Below are positions 26,906 to 37,689 of a stretch of 64,000 bases of DNA, piece after piece. The translations under genes were made by a program, and so were the position numbers. The stretch lies in contig NZ_JAGGLM010000009.1 in the NCBI RefSeq assembly GCF_017874415.1, positions 35,256-99,255 on the forward strand, given 5' to 3'. Within the stretch, counting starts at the first letter, position 1. Each line of letters opens with the position of its first letter. The notes below the pieces were generated by a model, which was given only the letters and a program-made list of their open reading frames with translations, was not told where the DNA came from and searched no databases. Origin of the DNA: Clostridium algifaecis. Its GTDB lineage: Bacteria; Bacillota; Clostridia; Clostridiales; Clostridiaceae.

Positions 26906-27838
26906 TTATTTCAAGCTGTTATAAATCATCTGCAGGTTATATTTCATGCTCTGGATATAATCTTTATTATCTTCTTTACTTTCAATTGTATATATTTTTT
27001 CTACCTTAGCATCTACTTCTTTTGCGAGAGTATTAGATACTTTAGGGCTTACCATATCCTCAACAAATATAGTTTTGATTTTATTTTGCTTACAGTAGTT
27101 TACCAATCCTTCTAATTTTTTAGGAGAAGGTTCACCTTCTGCAAAAACATCTTCTACACTATTTTGTTTTAAACCAAAATCTCTGCATAGATACGCAAAA
27201 GCAGCATGACCTGTTACAAAATTCTTATTTTTGATTGTTTTGAAACTTTTATTGTAATCATTATATAAGTTATCCAGCTGTTTTGAAAAATCTTTGTAAT
27301 TTTTTTCGTAAAAATCTTTATTTGAAGGATCAGCTTCAATCAAGGCATCCTTTATATTTTTAGATTGAGTTTCAGCATCCTTTAAACTAATCCAGATGTG
27401 TGGATCATATTCACCATGTTCCTTTATTTCATCATTATTAGTATTTTTTATTGGAGTTACTCCTTTTGAAGCATCTGTTACAATTAAATTTTTGTTGTTT
27501 ACAGATGATATAACTTTATCTTTCCAGGATTCCATACCGAAGCCACTATATACAAATACATTGGCAGTGCTGAGAGTCTTTAGATCTTTTACAGTTGGTT
27601 CAAAGTCGTGTGGTTCAGTGCCATCAGGTATTATAGTTTCAATATCAATTTTATTTTTTCCTATGGCATTAGCAAATTCTCTCATAGCATTGAATGATAC
27701 AACTACTTTTATTTTGGAATCAGATTTTTTAGTATTTAATTTTGATGTTTCATTATTACAACCACCAAAAATAACTATAGCACAACTAATTGCCACGGCT
27801 GATGCTATAGCTTTAATTATTTTGTTTCTATTAAACAT
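26906..27838 (-). CDS. Zinc/manganese ABC transporter substrate-binding lipoprotein (ZnuA-like)
   Basis: 310 residues, cluster A-I solute-binding family. Lipoprotein signal with IFGGCNNE (Cys about residue 27). Metal-ligand motifs: GTEPHDFEPTVKDL (about 71-84), YDPHIWISLKDAE (about 144-156), VTGHAAFAYLCRDFG (about 208-222). A short His/Glu/Asp stretch (EIKEHGEYDPH) stands in the place of the His-rich loop of zinc-specific members, so zinc is the better guess over manganese. No permease or ATPase gene is adjacent, so the transporter partners are elsewhere. A strong promoter and a large inverted repeat lie directly upstream, implying tight control, probably by metal. Confidence 0.88.
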   Translation of the reverse strand: MFNRNKIIKAIASAVAISCAIVIFGGCNNETSKLNTKKSDSKIKVVVSFNAMREFANAIGKNKIDIETIIPDGTEPHDFEPTVKDLKTLSTANVFVYSGFGMESWKDKVISSVNNKNLIVTDASKGVTPIKNTNNDEIKEHGEYDPHIWISLKDAETQSKNIKDALIEADPSNKDFYEKNYKDFSKQLDNLYNDYNKSFKTIKNKNFVTGHAAFAYLCRDFGLKQNSVEDVFAEGEPSPKKLEGLVNYCKQNKIKTIFVEDMVSPKVSNTLAKEVDAKVEKIYTIESKEDNKDYIQSMKYNLQMIYNSLK

Positions 27839-27856
27839 AGAGCTTCCTCCCTAAAC

Positions 27857-27889
27857 ATGTGTAAATGCGAATAAATTGCATTTACACAT
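27857..27889. promoter_or_regulatory. 33-bp inverted repeat at the znuA-like transcription start (likely operator)
   Basis: Perfect 12-bp arms atgtgtaaatgc and gcatttacacat, separated by nine bases. It lies just downstream of the -10 of the - strand promoter and just upstream of the ribosome binding site, so it can act as an operator or as a 5' hairpin in the transcript. It does not match the Zur, AdcR or MntR boxes I know. Confidence 0.7.
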
Positions 27890-27918
27890 ATAGTACTTGA
27901 TAAAACAATTATTGTCAA
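27890..27918 (-). promoter_or_regulatory. Sigma-A promoter of the ZnuA-like gene
   Basis: Read on the - strand: TTGACA (27918-27913), 17-base spacer, TACTAT (27895-27890). The start of transcription would fall inside the inverted repeat at 27857-27889. Confidence 0.75.
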
Positions 27919-27957
27919 GAAGTAACAAATGTGAACAAGTTATATTTGTTGTTCAAG

Positions 27958-27987
27958 TGAATATTAAAGTAAATTTTTAGATATAAT
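27958..27987 (+). promoter_or_regulatory. Possible sigma-G/F-type promoter of gpr
   Basis: TGAATA (27958-27963) followed after 16 bases by GATATAA (27980-27986), compared with the sigma-G pattern TGAATA / CATACTA. The -35 is exact and the -10 partial. Forespore expression is expected for gpr. Confidence 0.45.
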
Positions 27988-28024
27988 AAAATTAATACTT
28001 AAATTGAGTTTTGGAGTGATGACT

Positions 28025-29008
28025 GTGTTAAATATAAGAACGGATCTAGCGTTAGAAGCTAAAGAGATGTGTGAAGATGAAAATAAAAAAATAGATGGTG
28101 TTAAAGTAGAAGAAAATCTGATAAATGGAATAAAAGTTACCAATGTAAAAATAACTGAAGACGTTGGTGAGAGAATAATGGGCAAACCAAAAGGCTCTTA
28201 TATAACAATAGACATACCTGAATTTACACATTATAACGGAGAGTTGAGAGATGAGTTAAGCAGAGTATTAGGGAAAGAATTAAAACATATAATTAACTCA
28301 ATTGTAAAAATAGACAAAAGTATGACAGCTATGGTAGTAGGCCTTGGCAACTGGAACATAACTCCGGATTCCTTAGGACCAAAAGTTGTTTCAAAATTAA
28401 TGATTACAAGACATTTGAAACAATTGATACCGGATAAAATAGATGAAAGAATAAGACCGGTGTGTGCAATATCTCCTGGTGTACTTGGTTTAACTGGAAT
28501 TGAAACAAGCGAAATTATAAGTGGAATTGTAGGAAAAATTAAACCTAATATTATAATATGTATAGATTCTCTGGCTTCAAGAAAGGTTGACAGAGTTAAT
28601 TCTACTATACAGATAAGTGATACAGGGATATCACCAGGTTCTGGAGTTCAAAATAGAAGAATGGAATTAAGTGAAAAAGCTCTTGGAGTGCCTGTAATAG
28701 CTCTGGGTGTTCCAACGGTAGTAGATGCAGCTACTATGGCAAGTGATACTATTGATTTGGTTTTGAATGAAATGATAGCTAAATCAAAGAGCGGAGGAGA
28801 ATTTTATAATATACTTAAATCTTTAGATAGGGAAGAAAAGAGGAAATTAATACTTGAGGTTCTAAATCCATATTCTCAAAATACAATGGTTACACCTAAA
28901 GATGTAGATATTATTATTGAATCAATAGCTAAAATATTATCAACCGGAATAAATATAGCTCTCCAGCCTGAATTAAATGCGAAAGAAATAAATGCTTTTT
29001 TAGATTAG
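28025..29008 (+). CDS. gpr: Germination protease Gpr (spore protease)
   Basis: 327 residues, family A25. Degrades the small acid-soluble spore proteins during germination after autoprocessing. N-terminal NIRTDLALEAKE resembles the autocleavage/SASP cleavage motif; other conserved stretches are GLGNWNITPDSLGPKVV (about 107-123), AISPGVLGLTGIETSEII (about 142-159), and DSLASRKVDRVNSTIQISDT. GTG 28025 is preferred: ttttggagtgat stands eight bases before it, whereas ATG 28019 is too close. Divergent from the ZnuA-like gene and followed by spoIIP, a pairing seen in other spore formers. Confidence 0.95.
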   Translation: MLNIRTDLALEAKEMCEDENKKIDGVKVEENLINGIKVTNVKITEDVGERIMGKPKGSYITIDIPEFTHYNGELRDELSRVLGKELKHIINSIVKIDKSMTAMVVGLGNWNITPDSLGPKVVSKLMITRHLKQLIPDKIDERIRPVCAISPGVLGLTGIETSEIISGIVGKIKPNIIICIDSLASRKVDRVNSTIQISDTGISPGSGVQNRRMELSEKALGVPVIALGVPTVVDAATMASDTIDLVLNEMIAKSKSGGEFYNILKSLDREEKRKLILEVLNPYSQNTMVTPKDVDIIIESIAKILSTGINIALQPELNAKEINAFLD

Positions 29009-29126
29009 TAATAAATTAATCTTTTCTCTCATATAAATTAGTAAAATAAAAAATTTAGATAAATAAGCCAGGAAATTTACATGAGAGGGGGGAGAACTGC
29101 TTTTTAGATGAGAAGCGGTGAATTCA

Positions 29127-30197
29127 TTGAATTACAGAAGAATTAATGGAAAAGACAATCCTAAATTAGAAATTTGTATTTTGGTTATAAGTTTAATTTT
29201 TGTAATTATTTTACCCTATATGGTTGAAGCGAGCTCTTATAATAATAAGGTTAAGGGAAATATGTTTTATGTAGAGATATTAAATCTTGCAATGCCAGCG
29301 GTTAAGGCCACTTCTTTTAATGAAGAAGATATGGCTGAAGACAGTTTTTCTTTAAAAAATTCAAATTTAGCACTATTTCAGATAAATACAAAAAATCCTA
29401 TGTCCATATTGGGAAGGGAAATAGCTTTTTTAGGTACGGCCTTCTCTAATTCCAGTAATGATTTAAATGTAAGTGAGTTTAAATTGGATAATAAGCAAAT
29501 TTCAAAAAGCAGTGATAGTTCAAAATCAAATACTCAAAATGATTTAAATCTTCCAGATAAAAAAGTTAGTGTATTTGATTCTAGTTTGAAACAGTCATTA
29601 GATAATAAACCAGATGTTTTTATATACCATACTCATACTACAGAAAGTTATAAACCAGGATCTCCAGATAATTTTGATGATACTCAAAATGTATGTGCAG
29701 TTGGTGACCAATTGGTAAGTGAGCTAAACAAGTATGGTATATCTGCTATAAATGATAAAACAGTGCATGATGCGGAAGCCTATACTCAAAGTTATTCTAG
29801 ATCTGCTGTAACAGTTGATAAATATTTAAAAAAATATGGAGACTTTAAACTTATAATAGATATGCATAGGGATTCTGTAGATGATAAAAGTTCGATTACT
29901 ACAAGAATGAACGGCGAAAATGTAGCAAAATTTATGTTAGTTATGGCGAGAAAAAATCCTCATTTTAATAAGAATATGGCATTAGCTAATAAAATACTTC
30001 AAGTCTCAGAAAACCTATATCCTGGATTTACCAAAGGAGTGTGCTATTATAATTATGGTACAAGATATTTTAATCAGGACAAAAGCAACAATGCAATACT
30101 TGTAGAAGTTGGAGCAGATATAAACACCACAACTGAATGTAAAGCCTCAATGAAATATTTAGCTAGAATTATTGCAGAAGTACTTAATAGAAAGTAA
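29127..30197 (+). CDS. spoIIP: Stage II sporulation protein P (SpoIIP)
   Basis: 356 residues from TTG 29127 (ggtga stands five bases before it); GTG 29118 is an alternative. An N-terminal membrane segment (LVISLIFVIILPYMVEAS, about 20-37) is followed by a ~100-residue linker and the amidase/endopeptidase domain. Metal-ligand and catalytic stretches: VFIYHTHTTESYKPGSP (about 167-183), IIDMHRDSVDD (about 249-259) and AILVEVGAD (about 329-337). With SpoIIM and SpoIID it thins septal peptidoglycan during engulfment of the forespore. gpr lies directly upstream. Confidence 0.94.
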   Translation: MNYRRINGKDNPKLEICILVISLIFVIILPYMVEASSYNNKVKGNMFYVEILNLAMPAVKATSFNEEDMAEDSFSLKNSNLALFQINTKNPMSILGREIAFLGTAFSNSSNDLNVSEFKLDNKQISKSSDSSKSNTQNDLNLPDKKVSVFDSSLKQSLDNKPDVFIYHTHTTESYKPGSPDNFDDTQNVCAVGDQLVSELNKYGISAINDKTVHDAEAYTQSYSRSAVTVDKYLKKYGDFKLIIDMHRDSVDDKSSITTRMNGENVAKFMLVMARKNPHFNKNMALANKILQVSENLYPGFTKGVCYYNYGTRYFNQDKSNNAILVEVGADINTTTECKASMKYLARIIAEVLNRK

Positions 30198-30223
30198 TAA
30201 ATGAATAAATTTTCTATAAAAGG

Positions 30224-30277
30224 TCATCCTTAATAATAGGAATTTAAAATTAATTCTTATTGGAAGGGTGATTTTTT
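30224..30277 (+). terminator. Terminator-like hairpin after spoIIP that overlaps the next ribosome binding site
   Basis: Imperfect stem (tcatccttaataa... with ...ttattggaagggtga, about 13 paired bases with a GG bulge) followed by six T, which end at the ATG of the next gene at 30278. The right arm contains the ggaaggg ribosome binding site, so termination and start-site masking may be linked. Confidence 0.6.
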
Positions 30278-30601
30278 ATGGAAAAAAGGGCGGCTGTATT
30301 TATGAGTGCCTTTTGCCTTATTTTGATTCTAACTGGAATAATTATTGTAAATAATAGCATGCCAAAGTTTATTAAAGATAAATCTAATTTTAGTATAAGC
30401 TGCAGCCTTTCTCCGTTTGATTTTAAAATTAATACAAAAAATTATTCAATTAATATGGGTGGAGATAGTCTAAACAATTTTATGAATAAATCAATTAAAA
30501 CTACAGAAGATGTAGGGAATAATATAAAAAATGGAGTAGATGGTATAATTAATTCTGCAGGTAGAACTTTCAATCAAATTAAATCTAATATAAAACATTA
30601 G
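30278..30601 (+). CDS. Small single-pass membrane protein, unknown function
   Basis: 107 residues, ATG behind ggaagggtga. One N-terminal membrane helix (AFCLILILTGIIIVNN, about residues 11-26), then an extracytoplasmic Ser/Asn/Lys-rich region with amphipathic helical tail (NIKNGVDGIINSAGRTFNQI). I recognise no family. It lies between spoIIP and lepA and its ribosome binding site is inside a terminator-like hairpin, which suggests weak or conditional expression. Base composition is like its neighbours. Confidence 0.7.
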   Translation: MEKRAAVFMSAFCLILILTGIIIVNNSMPKFIKDKSNFSISCSLSPFDFKINTKNYSINMGGDSLNNFMNKSIKTTEDVGNNIKNGVDGIINSAGRTFNQIKSNIKH

Positions 30602-30620
30602 TTTTCAAAGGATAATGACC

Positions 30621-30649
30621 TTTTCAGCAAATATGTGTTATGTTATAAT
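30621..30649 (+). promoter_or_regulatory. Promoter of lepA (extended -10)
   Basis: TGTTATAAT (30641-30649) is a full extended -10; the -35 17 bases upstream (TTTTCA) is weak. Confidence 0.6.
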
Positions 30650-30679
30650 TTATTATGGTTGTTCATAGAGTTTTAGGTA

Positions 30680-30708
30680 AAAAGATTTGCACAAAATGCA
30701 AATCTTTT
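30680..30708 (+). terminator. Leader hairpin upstream of lepA
   Basis: Perfect 12-bp stem (aaaagatttgca / tgcaaatctttt) with a 5-base loop and a short T run at the end of the stem. It lies about 25 bases after the predicted lepA transcription start and 30 bases before its ATG, so it may end read-through from upstream or attenuate lepA itself. Confidence 0.6.
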
Positions 30709-30738
30709 AAATTATCTATTGATATGGGGGAAAGTAAT

Positions 30739-32547
30739 ATGCAGAGTGAAAGGCAAAAGTATATAAGGAATTTTTCTATAGTTGCTCACATAGATCATGG
30801 CAAGTCTACACTTGCAGATAGATTGATTGAGAAGACCGGTACTCTTACTGAAAGGGAAATGGAATCACAGGTACTTGATAATATGGAACTGGAAAGAGAG
30901 AGGGGTATAACTATAAAATCCCAAGCTGTGAGGTTAATATATAAAAAATCAGAAAATGAGGAATATATTTTGAATCTCATAGATACTCCAGGACATGTAG
31001 ACTTTAATTATGAGGTGTCAAGAAGCCTTGCTGCTTGTGAAGGTGCAATACTGGTAGTCGATGCTACGCAGGGTATACAGGCTCAGACACTCGCAAACTG
31101 TTACCTGGCACTTGATCATGATCTTGAAATTGTACCTGTAATAAATAAGATAGATCTTCCGAGTGCAAGACCGGATGAAGTAAAAAAGGAAATAGAAGAT
31201 GTTATTGGAATAGAAGCTGAAAATGCGCCTCTTGTTTCAGCAAAAACAGGACTTAATATAGATGATGTTTTAGAGGCTATAGTTGAAAAAGTACCAGCTC
31301 CTGATGGAGATGAAACAGCACCACTTAGAGCACTTATATTTGATTCAAATTATGATAGCTATAGGGGTGTTGTATGTCATATAAGAGTAAAAGAAGGCTC
31401 AATAAAATCTGGAATGCAGATAAAATTGATGGCTACTGACAAAACATATGAAGTAGTTGAAACAGGCGTGTTTGTCCCTAACTTTATGCCAAATGATGGA
31501 TTAAAGGCTGGAGATGTAGGATACTTTACAGCTTCAATAAAAAATGTAAGAGATGCCAGAGTAGGAGATACTGTTACTGAAGCCAGTAGACAGGCAACAG
31601 AGGCACTTGAAGGTTATAGACCGGCAGTCCCTATGGTATTCAGTGGTATATACCCTGTAGATGGAGCAAAATATGGAGAACTTAAAGAAGCACTTGAAAA
31701 ATTACAGGTAAATGATGCAGCACTTTCATTTGAACCTGAAACATCTATAGCACTTGGATTTGGATTCAGATGTGGTTTTTTAGGACTTCTGCATATGGAT
31801 GTAATTCAGGAGAGAATAGAGAGAGAATTTAATTTAGATATTATAACTACGGCACCATCTGTTGTTTATAAGATAATAAAAACTGATGGCAGTGTTGTAG
31901 AACTTACTAATCCGACTAATATGCCGCAGCTTACAGAAATAAATTATATGGAAGAGCCTATAGTAAAAGCTTCCATAATAACTCCTTCAGATTATGTAGG
32001 GGCAGTTATGGAGCTTTGCCAGAGTAGAAGGGGAACATTTAAGGATATGCAGTATATTGAAACTACTAGGGTATCTTTAAATTACGATATTCCATTAAAT
32101 GAAATAATATATGATTTCTTTGATGCACTGAAATCAAGAACAAGAGGATATGCATCCTTTGATTACGAATTAAAAGGTTATAGTGAAGCAAAACTCGTCA
32201 AGTTGGATGTACTCTTGAACTCGGAAATTGTAGATGCACTTTCTATGATTGTACCTGAGGAAAGAGCCTACGAAAGAGGAAGACATATAGCTGAAAAATT
32301 AAAGGATATAATTCCAAGGCAGCTATTTGAAATACCTATTCAAGCTGCTGTAGGAGGCAAAATTATAGCAAGAGAGACAGTTAAAGCTATGAGAAAAGAT
32401 GTACTTGCAAAATGCTATGGAGGAGATATATCGAGAAAAAAGAAATTACTTGAAAAGCAAAAAGAGGGTAAAAAGAGAATGAGACAGGTTGGAGCGGTAG
32501 AAATACCACAGGAAGCCTTTATGGCTATTTTAAAAACTGATGATTAG
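30739..32547 (+). CDS. lepA: Elongation factor 4 (LepA)
   Basis: 602 residues. Translational GTPase with G1 AHIDHGKST (about residue 16), G2 region [11 protein letters not shown]3 DTPGHVDF (about 80), G4 NKID (about 135), and the LepA-specific C-terminal domain ([20 protein letters not shown], about 530-549; [20 protein letters not shown]). LepA acts on ribosomes at back-translocated or initiation states. ATG 30739 after gggggaaag; 28 codons open upstream are not part of the family. hemW follows after 12 bases, the usual lepA-hemW order in Firmicutes. Confidence 0.97.
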   Translation: MQSERQKYIRNFSIVAHIDHGKSTLADRLIEKTGTLTEREMESQVLDNMELERERGITIKSQAVRLIYKKSENEEYILNLIDTPGHVDFNYEVSRSLAACEGAILVVDATQGIQAQTLANCYLALDHDLEIVPVINKIDLPSARPDEVKKEIEDVIGIEAENAPLVSAKTGLNIDDVLEAIVEKVPAPDGDETAPLRALIFDSNYDSYRGVVCHIRVKEGSIKSGMQIKLMATDKTYEVVETGVFVPNFMPNDGLKAGDVGYFTASIKNVRDARVGDTVTEASRQATEALEGYRPAVPMVFSGIYPVDGAKYGELKEALEKLQVNDAALSFEPETSIALGFGFRCGFLGLLHMDVIQERIEREFNLDIITTAPSVVYKIIKTDGSVVELTNPTNMPQLTEINYMEEPIVKASIITPSDYVGAVMELCQSRRGTFKDMQYIETTRVSLNYDIPLNEIIYDFFDALKSRTRGYASFDYELKGYSEAKLVKLDVLLNSEIVDALSMIVPEERAYERGRHIAEKLKDIIPRQLFEIPIQAAVGGKIIARETVKAMRKDVLAKCYGGDISRKKKLLEKQKEGKKRMRQVGAVEIPQEAFMAILKTDD

Positions 32548-32559
32548 GCTGGTGTTTTT

Positions 32560-33690
32560 ATGAAATTACCTGCAGCGTTATATATACACATACCATTTTG
32601 TAAGAGTAAGTGCCTTTATTGTGATTTTCCATCTTTCAGTTGTATGGAAAATCTTATGGAGGGATATTCAATTGCTCTAGCGAGAGATATAAGAAGTATA
32701 GGTGATACAGAGATAAAAACTATATTTATAGGTGGCGGTACACCTACATATTTATCTTTAAAGGCATGGCAAAATATAAGTAAGGCTTTATCAGATCTTA
32801 ATTTAGGAAAAAATATAGAATTTACAGTTGAAGGAAATCCAGGTACTTTTACAGAAGAAAAATTGAAATTCCTAAAAGGAATTGGTGTCAATAGATTAAG
32901 CATCGGGCTTCAGGCATGGCAGGATGATATATTAAAACGGCTGGGAAGAATACACACATTATATGAATTCTTGAAATCATATAAACTGGCAAGAAAATTA
33001 CAATTCTCAAATATAAATATAGATTTAATGTTTGGACTTCCCGGTCAAAATATTTCAGAATGGAAAGACACATTGAAAAATGTAATATACCTGAATCCAG
33101 AACATATATCCTGCTATAGTCTTATAGTAGAGGAAGGCACTCCTTTTTATGATATGTATGAAAAAGGTGAACTTAATCTTCCGGAAGAAGATGAAGAAAG
33201 GGAAATGTATGATTTTGCAGTAGATTTTTTAGGTGAAAATGGATATAAACAATATGAGATATCTAATTTTTCAAAAAAAGGGATGTCATGCAAACATAAT
33301 TTGGTATACTGGAATTTACAGCCATATATTGGATGTGGTGTGAGTGCCCATTCATACTTAAATGGATGTAGGTATAGAAAATGTAAGGACATAGAACAGT
33401 ATATACAAGAATCAGCTAAAAATGATTTTTTGAAATTTGACTTTCATAGAAATTCTGTGAAGGATGACATGGAAGAATTCATCTTTATGGGACTAAGAAA
33501 AATTGAAGGAATATCAATGTCTGAATTTAAAAATAGATTCAATACTGATATATATAATATATATGAGAGTGTGATAGATAAGCATATAAGGTATGGAACT
33601 TTGATTAAGAATGGCGACAGATTATATTTAAGTAAAAGGGGTATACAGGTTTCAAATAGTGTTATGTGTGAATTTATTTTAACGGCATAA
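32560..33690 (+). CDS. hemW: Radical SAM heme chaperone HemW
   Basis: 376 residues. Radical SAM cluster in IPFCKSKCLYCDF (residues ~9-21, CxxxCxxC with the fourth CDF residue), then GGGTPTYLSL and RLSIGLQAWQDDILKRLGR. The family was long called oxygen-independent coproporphyrinogen oxidase; HemW members instead bind heme and hand it to target proteins. The extra N-terminal residues of true HemN are absent. It lies between lepA and hrcA, the conserved Firmicutes position. Confidence 0.93.
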   Translation: MKLPAALYIHIPFCKSKCLYCDFPSFSCMENLMEGYSIALARDIRSIGDTEIKTIFIGGGTPTYLSLKAWQNISKALSDLNLGKNIEFTVEGNPGTFTEEKLKFLKGIGVNRLSIGLQAWQDDILKRLGRIHTLYEFLKSYKLARKLQFSNINIDLMFGLPGQNISEWKDTLKNVIYLNPEHISCYSLIVEEGTPFYDMYEKGELNLPEEDEEREMYDFAVDFLGENGYKQYEISNFSKKGMSCKHNLVYWNLQPYIGCGVSAHSYLNGCRYRKCKDIEQYIQESAKNDFLKFDFHRNSVKDDMEEFIFMGLRKIEGISMSEFKNRFNTDIYNIYESVIDKHIRYGTLIKNGDRLYLSKRGIQVSNSVMCEFILTA

Positions 33691-33794
33691 ATAAACCATA
33701 TAGCTATTAAAAGAAAAATTGAGAATATTAGATAAGTATATGGTTAGATTTAATATATCGTATTATTTGACTTTATAATATAGTTTGTGCAAAG

Positions 33795-33823
33795 TTGACA
33801 AAGAAAAACATCAGTGATATTTT
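33795..33823 (+). promoter_or_regulatory. Promoter of the hrcA-dnaK operon
   Basis: TTGACA (33795-33800), 17-base spacer, TATTTT (33818-33823) with TG just before it (33815-33816). The CIRCE operator starts 14 bases downstream. Confidence 0.8.
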
Positions 33824-33836
33824 TTAATCATAGTAA

Positions 33837-33863
33837 TTAGCACTCAGTACTACCGAGTGCTAA
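33837..33863. promoter_or_regulatory. CIRCE operator for HrcA
   Basis: TTAGCACTC - nine bases - GAGTGCTAA, an exact match to the CIRCE consensus. HrcA bound here represses the operon until heat titrates GroE away. It overlaps the expected start of transcription and precedes the hrcA ribosome binding site. Confidence 0.98.
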
Positions 33864-33878
33864 TAAAGAGGTGATAAT

Positions 33879-34919
33879 ATGGAAATGGATGAAAGAAAGA
33901 TAAAAATACTTCAGGCTATAATAAATGATTATATAAATACAGCTGAGCCTGTTGGATCCAGAACCATAGCAAAAAAATATAATATGGGAATAAGTTCTGC
34001 TACTATAAGAAATGAAATGGCTGATCTTGAAGATATGGGCTATTTAGAACAGCTTCATAGTTCATCGGGAAGGAAACCTTCCAACAAAGGTTACAGATTA
34101 TATGTAGATAAACTAATGCAGATACCTAATCTTAGTTCAGAAGAGATGTACATTATAAAAAATCAAATTTTAGATGGTGCACTTTTTGAGGTTGATAAGA
34201 TAATAAAACAGGTAATATTGCTTTTATCAGAACTTACTAAGCTTACATGTATAGTTAAAACTCCATCTGTTAGTAAGAGCTATATAAAACACCTTCAACT
34301 TATAAATATAGAATCAAATAATAATATATTGCTTGTTCTTATTACAGATAGTGGAGTTATAAAAAATAATATAATAAGAGTTGGCAAAAATGTTTCTGAT
34401 AAAGTTTTAATTAAACTTAGCTCAATACTTAGTAACAGATTGAGGGGTTTAAATAGTGAACAGATAAATTTGGAAGTTATAAATAATATAAAAATGGATT
34501 TGTATGGATATGAAGATATATTTAATGCAATAATACCGGTTTTATATGAAAATTTAAAAAGTGAAAATAAATCAGATATATATATGCAGGGTACTGTAAA
34601 TATATTTAATTATCCAGAATACAAGGATATTGAGAAGGCTAGAGAATTTTTGTCTATGCTTGAAAATAAAGAAGAGGTAAATGAACTTTTAGATGATCCT
34701 TCAAATATTTCCATAAAAATTGGAAATGAAAATTATATAGAGGGTGCTAAAGATTGCAGTGTTATATCTGCAGTTTATAGCTTGGGTGATAGACCTATAG
34801 GAAAAATAGGGGTTATAGGACCTACGAGAATACCATATTCTAAAGTTATATCTGTATTATCGAATGTAGTTAGAGAATTAAATTATATTTTAACTAATAC
34901 GTATTTTAATGATGATTAA
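33879..34919 (+). CDS. hrcA: Heat-inducible transcription repressor HrcA
   Basis: 346 residues. N-terminal winged helix (RKIKILQAIINDYINTAEPV, residues ~5-24, and SSATIRNEMADLEDMGYLEQ, ~43-62), then the GAF-like and dimerisation domain. HSSSGRKPSNKGYRLYVD is the conserved link. Represses its own operon through the CIRCE element 16 bases upstream. First gene of hrcA-grpE-dnaK-dnaJ-prmA-rsmE-mtaB. Confidence 0.97.
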   Translation: MEMDERKIKILQAIINDYINTAEPVGSRTIAKKYNMGISSATIRNEMADLEDMGYLEQLHSSSGRKPSNKGYRLYVDKLMQIPNLSSEEMYIIKNQILDGALFEVDKIIKQVILLLSELTKLTCIVKTPSVSKSYIKHLQLINIESNNNILLVLITDSGVIKNNIIRVGKNVSDKVLIKLSSILSNRLRGLNSEQINLEVINNIKMDLYGYEDIFNAIIPVLYENLKSENKSDIYMQGTVNIFNYPEYKDIEKAREFLSMLENKEEVNELLDDPSNISIKIGNENYIEGAKDCSVISAVYSLGDRPIGKIGVIGPTRIPYSKVISVLSNVVRELNYILTNTYFNDD

Positions 34920-34973
34920 TTTTAGATATAGTTGTATTTAACATAAAATACTAGATTGGAGGGAAACAATCGG

Positions 34974-35618
34974 ATGTTTAAAAAGAAAGAAGATTGTAAG
35001 AACAACATAAATGAAAATGATGATTTAAAAAAAGATTTAGAGGATAATGAAGAAGAAACTTTAGATGATACAGATGTTCAAGAAGATAAAGATGATAATA
35101 AAGATAGCAGCAAAAATAATGAGCAAGAATTGAAAAAAGATGAACTGATTAAAAATATTAGTAGTGAAAATGAAAAATTAAAAAATGAAAATAAGAAAGC
35201 TAAAAATGAGCTTGAAGCTTTAAAAGATAGACTGGCAAGGGTGACAGCAGAATATGATAATTTCAGAAAGAGGACTGCAAAAGAAAAGGAAAAGATATAT
35301 ACAGAAGCTTGCGAGGATATATTAAAGCAAATGCTCCCAGTGCTGGATAATCTGGAAAGAGCTATTTCAGTAGAGGGAAATATGGATGACTTGAAACAAG
35401 GCATAGATATGACAATGAAACAATTTAATGATGCCTTTAAGAAGTTAAATGTAGAAGAAATTCCTACAGATGGACAATTTGATCCTCATATTCATAGTGC
35501 AGTTATGCATATTGAGGATGAGAGTTATGAAGAAAATTCTATAGTTGAAGTATTCCAGAAGGGATACAAGAGAGAAGATAAGGTTATAAGACCTAGTATG
35601 GTTAAAGTTGCAAATTAA
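34974..35618 (+). CDS. grpE: Nucleotide exchange factor GrpE
   Basis: 214 residues. Acidic, Lys/Glu/Asp-rich N-terminal ~65 residues, a long coiled coil (ENEKLKNENKKAKNELEALK), then the beta domain with DGQFDPHIHSAVMHIED and the end VIRPSMVKVAN. Drives ADP release from DnaK. ATG 34974 is ten bases after ggaggg; a TTG at 34956 overlaps the ribosome binding site. Confidence 0.96.
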   Translation: MFKKKEDCKNNINENDDLKKDLEDNEEETLDDTDVQEDKDDNKDSSKNNEQELKKDELIKNISSENEKLKNENKKAKNELEALKDRLARVTAEYDNFRKRTAKEKEKIYTEACEDILKQMLPVLDNLERAISVEGNMDDLKQGIDMTMKQFNDAFKKLNVEEIPTDGQFDPHIHSAVMHIEDESYEENSIVEVFQKGYKREDKVIRPSMVKVAN

Positions 35619-35664
35619 TTCTAAATATAAATATATAAATGAAATTTGAAGTTAGTTAAATTAG

Positions 35665-37557
<1,893 letters not shown>

Positions 37558-37603
37558 TATTTGCTCTTCACGATTATAAAATAAATGTGTATAATAATAA
37601 TGG

Positions 37604-37633
37604 TTAAGGGATGAGTTGATGCTCTTCCCTTAA
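37604..37633 (+). other. Hairpin between dnaK and dnaJ
   Basis: Stem ttaagggatgag / ctcttcccttaa, 12 bp with one mismatch, 6-base loop, no T run. Likely a transcript stability or partial-termination element separating dnaK and dnaJ levels. A TATAAT at 37590-37595 without clear -35 could be a weak internal promoter. Confidence 0.55.
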
Positions 37634-37689
37634 TTTAAGTACAGAGTAAATAATGTGCACTAAATTTATTAGGTGGTGAAATATAAAAA

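Noticed and set aside
27396..27854. 152-residue + strand open frame
   Set aside because: Antisense to the metal-binding lipoprotein gene; no family resemblance.
30680..30708. Riboswitch upstream of lepA
   Set aside because: Only one simple stem in a short leader; no conserved aptamer pattern seen.
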